From contig JARWMV010000003.1 in assembly GCA_030998015.1 (NCBI GenBank), positions 310,001 through 374,000 on the forward strand: a stretch of 64,000 nt of DNA. The letters run 5' to 3'. The stretch's first letter is position 1; the number at the start of each line of letters is the position of its first letter. The stretch is from Ceratorhiza oryzae-sativae (taxonomy: Eukaryota; Basidiomycota; Agaricomycetes; Cantharellales; Ceratobasidiaceae). Of this stretch, positions 47,047-54,904 are shown piece by piece. Under the pieces are notes generated by a model that made no database searches, was not told where the DNA came from, and saw only the letters and a list, made by a program, of their open reading frames with translations. Both the position numbers and the translations under genes were made by a program.

Positions 47047-47639
47047 GTTGACATATCCAAGTAGATTTAAATTGCAACAGCAATTATAGACAATACCAAG
47101 GTACATAGTGCCTTTAAGATAACACAGAACTTGCTTTCTGGAGTTCCAGTGTTCCTTGCCAGGATTCATAGCATGCTGCATGAATATACCAGTAGCATAG
47201 GCAATGTTGGGTTGTGTAGAAATCATAGCATGCATGAGGGAGCTGATAAGTTACTGGTAGCAATTCCAACCAATCAATGATGCTTCAAGCTTTGGTAGAT
47301 TGGGGAACTTGGCCATCAGAGTATTGGAAGATTAGCAGTCAGACATATTAAAGCAAGCAAGGATATTGTTGATACAACAGCACTGAGAGATCTTGAGAGT
47401 GCCAGTGCCGCAATCATGCTCAATTTCAATGCCTACAAACATTTTGGCCTTGCCTAGATCAACAATATCAAGTGATTTGGCAATTTTAGACTTGACCTTA
47501 TTAAGTATTTGTGTAGGCAATCCAGCCAGTAGTATATTGTCCATATGGCTAAGTATAATCACTACTTTGTCACCTTTGTGTAGCCAGAATACAGAGTGGT
47601 CCATATCACATTGCTTAAATCCCATGTCTTCAAGGATTT
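47047..47639 (-). pseudogene. Copia pol remnant: RT end and RNase H
   Basis: Minus-strand Ty1/copia fragment. FKQCDMDHSVFWLHKGDKVV then LSHMDNILLAG, LDIVDLGKAKMFVGIEIEHD, and farther on STQPNIAYATGIFMQ and HWNSRKQVLCYLKGT. The RT catalytic box, normally YVDD, is HMDN, so one catalytic Asp is lost. It ends abruptly in RNase H (LLGYVN) at the border of LTR-A copy 1. The upstream part of the same gene lies at 54905-56245, split off by nested insertions. Confidence 0.75.
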
Positions 47640-47728
47640 TCTTGTGTCATGAGCCAAGGTGGCTCATGACTGGAACTGGTGGCTATGACTATAAAGCTTA
47701 CTAATATTGTATTTTGGATGAGTAATGG
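47640..47728. repeat. Solo LTR family C, left part (with TCTTG duplication)
   Basis: Starts TGTCATGAGCC at 47645, preceded by TCTTG (47640-47644). It is interrupted after 47728 by the 47729-54551 element and resumes at 54557. Together about 427 bp. Confidence 0.75.
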
Positions 47729-48405
47729 TGTCGTGACCCTCTGGAGGCTCCCTTGTGGAGCACTTAAGTAGTGGCTGCGTTGACGGTTTGGTGCTATGCG
47801 GTATGTATTGAGTGTTCTAGTTACAGTGTTTGCTATGGTCTATGGTGGTTGACGAGATAAAGCAAGCTGAGGCATCCAGTCTTGCTTTATCCTCCTTATA
47901 TATACCTGTGGCTGCGGTGGCTGCAGACGTATTATCTAAGCACACTCCGCAGTAGGTGTAGGTCATGTACAGTACTATGGGTTAGGTAATTGTTTGTCTT
48001 AAGTTTGTGCGGCTCCGAATCTTATAGAGCCGCACGAGGTCCGAGGGTCATGTGACCTTTGGACTTAAGCACCTGGCGCTTAATCGCTGAATAAGCGCCG
48101 AGGTCACGTGACAACTCGCTCCTCGCTCCAGGTAACATGGGAGAGAAACGCTGGAGCGAGTTCAGGGTAACCACCGGCGCTTAATCGTTATGTAAGCGCC
48201 GAGATCACGTGACAACTCGCTCCTCGCTCCAGGTAACATGGGAGAGAAAGGCTGGAGCGAGTTCAGGGTAACCACCGGCGCTTAATCGTTAGGTAAGCGC
48301 CGAGATCACGTGATCCTGTTTATGGTTTGTTCCGCTTCGGGAAAAATGCCATAAATCTGTACAATATTCGGTTGTTAGGTTATGTCTGCTAGGCGGGTCA
48401 TAACA
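47729..48405 (-). repeat. LTR family B, 3' LTR (minus sense), 677 bp
   Basis: Plus-strand TGTCGTGACCCTC to GTCATAACA. Contains two full 101-bp tandem units plus a partial one (from about 48076). Each unit holds GGCGCTTA/TAAGCGCC and ACTCGCTCC/GGAGCGAGT inverted repeats and TCACGTGA. Confidence 0.9.
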
Positions 48406-48421
48406 TTATCCCCCCCTTTGG
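48406..48421 (-). other. Polypurine tract of the Rep-carrying element
   Basis: Reads CCAAAGGGGGGGATAA on the minus strand, directly against the LTR start TGTTATGACC. This fixes the element's orientation as minus. Confidence 0.65.
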
Positions 48422-48484
48422 ACATGTCTTGGGGGATCTCGAGGCATGTTTCTTTTCTGGGTTCTAAAAGTTTCTAAAAGGTAT

Positions 48485-48606
48485 CTCATATATTGAGGAG
48501 GTTAAGGGCGCTGGACTCGAACCAACGACCTTCTGTTCAATGTGTAATTGATTAGCTAGGAGATGATGAGTCAGGCTAGACCCCTTAACCTCTACGCTAC
48601 ATGAGA
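48485..48606 (-). ncRNA. tRNA-like structure with Pol III box motifs
   Basis: Minus strand carries GGTTCGAGTCC (B-box/T-loop consensus, about 48514-48524) and TAGCGTAGAGG (fits the A-box TRGYNNARNNG, about 48588-48598). They lie inside nested inverted repeats: GAGGTTAAGGG pairs with CCCTTAACCTC, and ATCTCAT pairs with ATGAGAT. I cannot fold it into a normal cloverleaf with a 7-bp acceptor next to the T-stem, so it is not a confident functional tRNA. A decayed or intron-containing tRNA gene, or a SINE-like remnant, is possible. Confidence 0.3.
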
Positions 48607-48703
48607 TTACTTTCTCCTTGCTTATTTCCTTATTTTAAGCTTACTTCTCGACACATGGTCTGTGAATAAAACAAGCTTACACAAAGATAATTTATTTTTA
48701 TTT

Positions 48704-49963
48704 TTAAGGAAAAATAAAAAATGGCTTCCCTCCTGAGTATACCCAGTCTACGTTTTTGGATACCCATAAGTCCCCTTCTTCCCCCTCTATGTCCGTCCAA
48801 CACTTCATTATGGCCGACCGGCTATTCCCCAGGATCACCGTTGGTCGTACCTTCATTGACTTCACATGAGCATATCTGCCTGTGAAGTCTGCTTCGTACT
48901 GGCTCAGGGCTTTGAGCGAGTACTTCCCGTTTGACTGGACCATGTCATCCAGGATCCAGATGTCGGCGTCCTCCGACAGATTCCCCACGTTCCAGACGTT
49001 GCACATCCGGCTATGGGAGCCCTTGGATCACGCATACGCCGTCTTCCCAGTTCCTGTTTCGCCTTCGATCACCAGGATGCGATGGCGCACGCCCCTCCCT
49101 CTCTTCTCAGGCTCTTCCGCAAACCATCGGTCCGCCCTGTCGATGTGCGCCCGGTCTTCTGGGACTTCCAACTCCACCGGGATTGCAGGCATGCATCCCT
49201 GGTCCTCCTTATACGTGTACTCAGCATATGCTCGTACCGAGTTCCACGTTGTCACCATCTGGAGGGGGCGCAGGCGCTTGAATGCCTGGTAGTATTCTTT
49301 TTTTGTCGCTGAGGCAACAATCTCCGCCCCGTCCTCCAGGTCCGCCTCCGCCCTTGACCTTTTCCTGCCCTTTCCCTTCACCAGGATTTCCTCTAACCTT
49401 TCCAAGGTCAGGTCCCCCGCCATCAGCTCCTCTACCTCCTCGCTGTTAGCTCCGACATCCTTCCAGAGGTAGTTGAAAGCCTCCCTTGCAGGGTTGCCTC
49501 CTGGTCCGTCCTTGAGGTCCTTCGGCAGGATGTTGGGGTGTTGCCCCTCGAAGTCCCAGAACCAGGTGTTCTGGGTGTTCCAGCCGCCCTTCCGCTCCTG
49601 ACTGATGGAGAGGGCGTGGACATGGAGGGGCCGGGCCGGGTCGTAGTTCGGTTCCTCGGGGTTGTGGCGTTCCACCACCGCCAAAGTCGCCCAATGATTT
49701 GGCCGTTGGCGGCAGAACGCCTCGTATCGGGCGACGAGCCCACTTGAGGGCTGATCGCGTAGCTTCGACCAGGTCAGCAGCACCGCCCTGGTCTGGACGC
49801 GGAACCGGTTTCGGTCGGCTCTTCGGACCCTCGATCCGTCGGCGTAGGCCGCATAGAAGCGGGTGAGGGGCTCGGCTTGATACCGAGGGCGCTGGCGATG
49901 GCGACGCCGACCTCCGCCCTTCGCTTGATCCGCTTGGCTGGGGTGTTGCCGCGTTCGATCCAT
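48704..49963 (-). pseudogene. CRESS-type Rep gene (HUH endonuclease + SF3 helicase)
   Basis: Replication initiator of the circular ssDNA virus/plasmid type, related to geminivirus- and genomovirus-like Reps. The N-terminal HUH endonuclease shows motif I VLLTWSK, motif II PLHVHALS and motif III FNYLWKDVG with the catalytic Tyr and a following Lys. The helicase part shows Walker A EGETGTGKT (about 49040), Walker B ADIWILDDM and motif C PTVILGNS. The frame runs 420 codons from 49963 to 48704, interrupted once by a TGA at 49028-49030, just after Walker A. A second frame starting at 50019 (with AKRIKRRAEVG, NLS-like) overlaps the 5' end and may be the original N-terminus after a frameshift. Such proteins nick an origin to start rolling-circle replication. 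As it stands this copy would yield only the endonuclease half. It lies inside the LTR element, on the same strand. Confidence 0.85.
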
Positions 49964-50019
49964 TTCCGCTTAGCATCGTTTACAGTTTTAGAGGTATTTG
50001 GGGACTGGGAAGAGAGCAT

Positions 50020-50517
50020 GAGAGTGTGGGTTATCTCGGGTCTTGTGCTTGTCTATATAAGCTGCAAGGTCCGTTTTAATTGTCACATGACTCCATCTTG
50101 CATTTGTTGTGATCACATGACCTTATTTTGGTGATGACGCATCTCCGAGGGGTGCCCTCCCATCCGTTCCTCCGCGTCGGCCTTGATCCTCGCTACGCTC
50201 GGGGCCTCCGCTCCCCCACTTCAGTCAGTGCCCCCTCTCCGACCCCTCCGGTAGTTAGGGGATAGCGTATATTCACGTGACTAGGCTGGGTCATGTGATT
50301 CCTGTGCTTTGTTGTTTGTTTTCTGGCAGGTGGTCACATGACTAGGCTAGGTCATGTGATTCCCGTGCTTTGTTGTTTGTTTTCTGGCAGATGGTCACAT
50401 GTCTGTTGGTGTCACCTGACCAGACCTTGTTTTGATGTTTGTGCACGTTATTGTGTTGCATCGTGATTTTTTAACGTTCGTGGTTTTGTTGTTTTCCTTC
50501 CTCATCCCCTCTCTACT
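50020..50517. promoter_or_regulatory. Divergent intergenic region with 61-bp tandem repeats
   Basis: Lies between Rep (-) and the spliced small gene (+). Two 61-bp units start at 50273 and 50334, with a partial third at 50395. Each begins TCACGTGA or TCACATGA, contains GGTCATGTGA as its inverted partner, and ends TTTGTTTTCTGGCAG. More TCACATGA copies occur near 50086 and 50112. The layout resembles the iteron-bearing intergenic region of CRESS replicons, but I find no TAATATTAC-type nonanucleotide on a stem-loop. The repeats could equally be a bidirectional promoter with bHLH-type sites. Confidence 0.55.
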
Positions 50518-51071
50518 ATGCGTGTTATTTCCCTTAACTACAATCCCCTTGACTGCACCTGCTGGTCTCTCCCTGAGGGGGAGTACTGCGCCTACTGTGA
50601 TGCCGTGTGCGACGCCTCCCTTGAAGACTTCTATCGAGGTGTTGGGGACTGGTTCTTCTGTGGGGTGCCCGGTATGTATGTTCGTTCTTCGTCGTTCTCA
50701 CGTAGCTAACTTGTTCTGTAGAAGAGCGCATCCTCCTTGACGGTCGGGCCCATGAGGCCACCCTTGAGCGTGTCTGGGCGCTTGTTGATCAGGACTGCCG
50801 GTTACTTGAGGAGCGGCAACACCAGGCTGCCCTTGCTGAGTTTTTTGAGGAGGGCTCGGCCCCTTTGTTCGACGAGGCCTCACCCTTTGCGGCTTCTGGT
50901 TCTGGATGCTTCCAGAACTATATGGCCGATCTCCCAGGGGGGGAGGCCCCCTGGCTGTTGCCTGAGAACCAGGCTGGTGGTTCTGCGGCCCGTACTACTA
51001 GGAAGGATAAGAGGGCAAAAAAACCCTATACCCGGCCCCTCAAGGGCAAGAAAAAAATAGGAACATTTTGA
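50518..51071 (+). CDS. Small spliced gene divergent from Rep
   Basis: Unrecognised 167-residue protein. Exons 50518-50671 and 50722-51071 are joined over a 50-bp GT-AG intron (GTATGTATG to TTCTGTAG); the sum is 504 nt and the frame is kept. The N-terminus is Cys-rich (DCTCWSLPEGEYCAYCDAVC, a possible zinc-binding cluster). The middle is acidic and helical (LERVWALVDQDCRLLEERQH) and the C-terminus is strongly basic (KDKRAKKPYTRPLKGKKK). It is transcribed against the retroelement. In a CRESS replicon the gene opposite Rep is usually the coat protein; the basic tail is on the wrong end for a typical one, and I see no similarity. Splicing shows adaptation to nuclear expression. Confidence 0.6.
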
Positions 51072-51139
51072 AATGTATTATTATATGATTGTGAAAATTA
51101 TTCTTAAGACATTCCAAAAACGTGTGATAGGCCCGATAA

Positions 51140-51958
51140 TCACAGGGGCTCCGGGGCCAGCAGGGGCACTTCCTCCAGGGCGCCTGTCAGCTCATCCTCC
51201 CATTTGGCCCAATCCGTTTGGGCTCCCTCTTGGGCCAGGTCCGGGGTTGGTTCCTTTATCGTTACCCTCGGCTCCTCCTCCTTCACCACCAGGGACTCCA
51301 GGCTTGTCGTGAGGCTTGACATATCTGTGTCGTAACCGTGCAGGTTTGGGCGTGCCTTCACCCAGTTACGGAAGTCGGCCAAGTTTGCTTCCTTCAACCT
51401 GATGGCAGTAAACATTTCATCAGTGGTAGTGGCCTCAAGCAGTCCCACATACGGTGCCGCCGGTGCCAGTTTCCACTGCTCCAACAGTGCCTTTGCCCGG
51501 CGCTCCACCTCCCAGTCCCCTCCGTCTGCCATTTGGCCTGTGGCCCTCCTCTGTTGCCTTGCTGCCTTGGTCACCACGTCGACTGTTGGTCCCACGATAT
51601 TGTCGACGACATACATCGGTGTTCTTAACAAGGCGTTTCTCGTCGTTGGCTTTCGGCTTCCATGCCATGTCAGGACCCCTAACCTGGGATCCAGGTACTT
51701 GTCATCGTCAATCCAGTTCCTTTCATCCCTTAACTTCTTTGGGATGTACACTAGGTTAGCCCCTGGCAACAGTCGTTCGGCGTACCTCTGGGCGTCTTCC
51801 ACACTGGAGCAGTACATCCCTGGTTTAGGACGATTTTCCCTGCCCGGGTAGGGTGCTGGCCGCCTGGTGGTGGGCGGCTGCCGAAGTGGGGCCACCTGAT
51901 TTTCGGCAAGTGGGGTGTAACGGTTGGGATGTGCGATTGGGTGAGTGACGAAAGGCAT
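51140..51958 (-). CDS. Orphan gene of the Rep cassette
   Basis: Intact 272-codon frame, unrecognised. It starts MPFVTHPIAHPNRYTPLAEN and has a Pro-rich N-terminus, a central folded-looking part (AERLLPGANLVYIPKKLRDE, LDPRLGVLTWHGSRKPTTRN, MYVVDNIVGPTVDVVTKAAR) and an acidic C-terminus (DWAKWEDELTGALEEVPLL). Same strand as Rep and the retroelement; it ends 69 bp from the end of the convergent small gene. No stop or frameshift, high CpG and GC-rich third positions suggest it is recent or still selected. A structural or replication accessory protein is possible; no evidence decides. Confidence 0.55.
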   Translation of the reverse strand: MPFVTHPIAHPNRYTPLAENQVAPLRQPPTTRRPAPYPGRENRPKPGMYCSSVEDAQRYAERLLPGANLVYIPKKLRDERNWIDDDKYLDPRLGVLTWHGSRKPTTRNALLRTPMYVVDNIVGPTVDVVTKAARQQRRATGQMADGGDWEVERRAKALLEQWKLAPAAPYVGLLEATTTDEMFTAIRLKEANLADFRNWVKARPNLHGYDTDMSSLTTSLESLVVKEEEPRVTIKEPTPDLAQEGAQTDWAKWEDELTGALEEVPLLAPEPL

Positions 51959-52045
51959 GCTTTTGGGGTTTTGCAGGTGTGTTGTGGTGCAGGTGAGGTA
52001 GTAGAGCGGGCTCTGGCCTCTCCTGGGTATCCTGGATGGCTCCTT

Positions 52046-53652
52046 TTAAAGCTTTCCAGATCCTCGTTTGGTTCTCTTTGGCCTGCCTTTCGAGTCACCT
52101 GAGTGCTGACTTGTCTTGACTGGCATTGGTGCGTCTGGTAAGCGCCTTTGCAAGTCATTTAGAACCTCTTTCATGTCAGCAAACTTGCTGGCACGTTCCA
52201 TTGTGTCTTCTATTGGGTCGTAGCCCTTCCATCTGATTTGGTAAAACAGCTCGCCATTCCGCCATTCATAATTTGCGATGTGGTCCACCTCGTATTCCTC
52301 CTCTCCTTTTTCCGTTATGATTGGTGGTGGTTTGGCCTGCCTTCTTTGGAAGTCTTTATCTTCTGTGAATGGCGAGAGGAGATTTACATGGAATACATTG
52401 TGTACACGTATGGTTTTTGGTAGGTCCAGGCGATATGCGTGGGATGAGATTTTTTCTGTGATTTCAAAAGGCCCCCCTTTTCAGTTGTCCAGTTTCTTGG
52501 AGGGTCTCTTGGACAAGAGGTTTGTTAGGAGCAGCCAAACCTTGTCTCCTACCTTGAATTCCCTCCCTTTCTTTTCCATTTGTTGGTGTAGTTCCATTGA
52601 GGCCCTTGCCTCATCCCATACCTTTTCCATTTGATTACGCATGTTGTCTGCGGCGGGTGCCTCAGATGGTTCTTCTCCCTCTCGGACAACCCATCTTGGG
52701 TTTTTTCCATATACTGTTTCAAATGGGGTTTGTCCTGTTGTAGCATTTACATGGTTGTTATGGCAGAATTTGGCAATGGGTAACCATTTTACCCAATCAT
52801 CTTGTCTATAATTGCAGAAGGTTCTTAAGAACCCTTCTACCCATTGATTTGTCCTTTCCCTTGGCCTTCCTGCTTCAGTTGTTTTCCGGAGCTCATTTCC
52901 TAGATCGGTTACCCGTTGTTCTAGTGCGATTAGGATCTCCCCTGTGTTTTCGGTTTTCTTCTCTAAGCTTTCGAGCTTTCGCTCTTGCATTCCCAGTACC
53001 CGGTTTATTTCCATGGAGATGTCCTTTAATTCTTTTATCAGGTTCCCCATTTCTGCTTTTAGGTCGTCCTGGTTCTTTGCCACATAGAGGACATTTTTGT
53101 TGGATGTTTCCATAGACCTTACCATCCAGTCCACGTTTCCTTCTTGTCGGGTTAGTGATATTTGACACTGATTTATACCTGTGATTGCCTTTTCTAGTTC
53201 CCTATGATTATTGTCTCTAAGTTCCTTGAGCCCCGCCCTGATGGCCGTGGCAATGGTGTGAATAGGGTTGGCAGTGGCTATGGTTCCGGGACCTGGCTGG
53301 GGTTGTGTCCTTGCCTCTTCCGCCAAGGCCATGCCTTGTTCGTATATGGTTCGGGTCATATCTTCTACCTCATCCCTTTCTGGATTTGAGATATCTTCTG
53401 GGTCTGGATTTATCAGGTGAATTGGCGGTTGAGGGCTGCGGAGTGGTATTCCCCCTATTTCCCCTCCCAGGATGGGGGCCCGAGTGGGGTTGGGTTGAGC
53501 CACTGGTCGTGGGTTTTGTGGCAACCCCCTGGCATTCCTTGGAGGGTCTCGTCTGGGTTACCTTCCGCCTCTGGGGAAGCAATGGGTTTGGGTGATTGTG
53601 GCCTACTGTTTGCCACCCTGCTTTGAGATCGAGTTTGTGGTCTCTGTGACAT
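52046..53652 (-). pseudogene. Gag fused in frame to integrase C-terminus and chromodomain
   Basis: Ty3-type coding region with a large internal deletion. A Gag start at 53652 (MSQRPQTRSQSRVANSRPQS) loses frame near 53530. The main frame from 53524 (LPQNPRPVAQPNPTRAPILG) includes a coiled-coil-like Gag segment (ERKLESLEKKTENTGEILIA). Near 52870 it passes without a stop into integrase (ERTNQWVEGFLRTFCNYRQD, then TGQTPFETVYGKNPRW). A TGA follows at 52481-52483, after which integrase-end sequence (HAYRLDLPKTIRVHNVFHV) leads to the chromodomain DHIANYEWRNGELFYQIRWK, stop at 52046. Protease, RT, RNase H and the integrase core are absent. Confidence 0.8.
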
Positions 53653-53773
53653 AGTTTCTTTGTGTTCTCTTATGTATCACAGGAGTTAGCTGGTTTTCTC
53701 GTGTACTCAGCCCTTAGTATCTGTGCAGTATACTTATGTTCGCCACTAGTTAAGTTAAGAGCTTGCTTTATAA

Positions 53774-54551
53774 TGTCGTGACCCTCTGGAGGCTCCCTTG
53801 TGGAGCACTTAAGTAGTGGCTGCGTTGACGGTTTGGTGCTATGCAGTATGTATTGAGTGTTCTAGTTACAGTGTTTGCTATGGTCTATGGTGGTTGACGA
53901 GATAAAGCAAGCTGAGGCATCCAGTCTTGCTTTATCCTCCTTATATATACCTGTGGCTGCGGTGGCTGCAGACGTATTATCTAAGCACACTCCGCAGTAG
54001 GTGTAGGTCATGTACAGTACTATGGGTTAGGTAATTGTTTGTCTTAAGTTTGTGCGGCTCCGAATCTTATAGAGCCGCACGAGGTCCGAGGGTCATGTGA
54101 CCTTTGGACTTAAGCACCTGGCGCTTAATCGCTGAATAAGCGCCGAGGTCACGTGACAACTCGCTCCTCGCTCCAGGTAACATGGGAGAGAAACGCTGGA
54201 GCGAGTTCAGGGTAACCACCGGCGCTTAATCGTTATGTAAGCGCCGAGATCACGTGACAACTCGCTCCTCGCTCCAGGTAACATGGGAGAGAAACGCTGG
54301 AGCGAGTTCAGGGTAACCACCGGCGCTTAATCGTTAGGTAAGCGCCGAGATCACGTGACAACTCGCTCCTCGCTCCAGGTAACATGGGAGAGAAACGCTG
54401 GAGCGAGTTCAGGGTAACCACCGGCGCTTAATCGTTAGGTAAGCGCCAAGATTACGTGATCCTGTTTATGGTTTGTTCCGCTTCGGGAAAAATGCCATAA
54501 ATCTGTACAATATTCGGTTGTTAGGTTATGTCTGCTAGGCGGGTCATAACA
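53774..54551 (-). repeat. LTR family B, 5' LTR (minus sense), 778 bp
   Basis: As 47729-48405, but with three full 101-bp units plus a partial one; the size difference of 101 bp is exactly one unit. Otherwise only a handful of substitutions between the two LTRs. Confidence 0.9.
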
Positions 54552-54556
54552 AATGG

Positions 54557-54904
54557 GGCCAACTGATGTGATCAGTCAGCCACTGTTGGTGCATTAGTTA
54601 TGTGAGGGATAGTAACTGCCAATCACCTGCATACTGATCCACCATTCATGCTGACTCACTCCCTCCACTTTGCTTACCGATCTGCCATTCATGCTCACTG
54701 ATACCAAATCATGTATGCTTATGTGATCATGTACATAGAGGAGTATAAATACAGCCATGAAGCTGCTCTGGGTCCCCCAGATTGCTTCATCTTGACATCC
54801 CCCCCACTATACTGGGGGGCAGGCTGGTGAAACCAGCCTGTCCCCATCACCTCTACTACACACACACACACACACCCAGGCAAGCAGTGGGTTGTGACAT
54901 CTTG
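54557..54904. repeat. Solo LTR family C, right part (with TCTTG duplication)
   Basis: Continues the LTR begun at 47645 and ends GGGTTGTGACA at 54899, followed by TCTTG (54900-54904), identical to the left flank. Contains a CA microsatellite (54859-54874) and AGTATAAATA (54750-54759), TATA-like. Confidence 0.75.

Larger units (their letters stand above)
47724..54556 (-). mobile_element. Minus-strand LTR element carrying a Rep cassette
   Basis: Element 47729-54551 with direct duplication AATGG (47724-47728, 54552-54556). On the minus strand: 5' LTR (54551-53774), gag fused to integrase and chromodomain (53652-52046), a foreign cassette (51958-48704), a polypurine tract (48421-48406) and 3' LTR (48405-47729). 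Protease, RT and RNase H are missing, so mobility would require a helper element. The LTRs differ by very few substitutions plus one 101-bp tandem unit, so the insertion is recent. CpG content is high, unlike the flanking repeats. Confidence 0.88.

Noticed and set aside
48485..48606. Functional tRNA gene
   Set aside because: Box motifs and a T-stem/loop are present, but the acceptor stem does not pair next to the T-stem and no clear anticodon arm forms; kept only as tRNA-like.
50020..50517. Geminivirus-type origin nonanucleotide
   Set aside because: I searched by eye for TAATATTAC and close variants on a stem-loop and found none; only the tandem repeats are reported.
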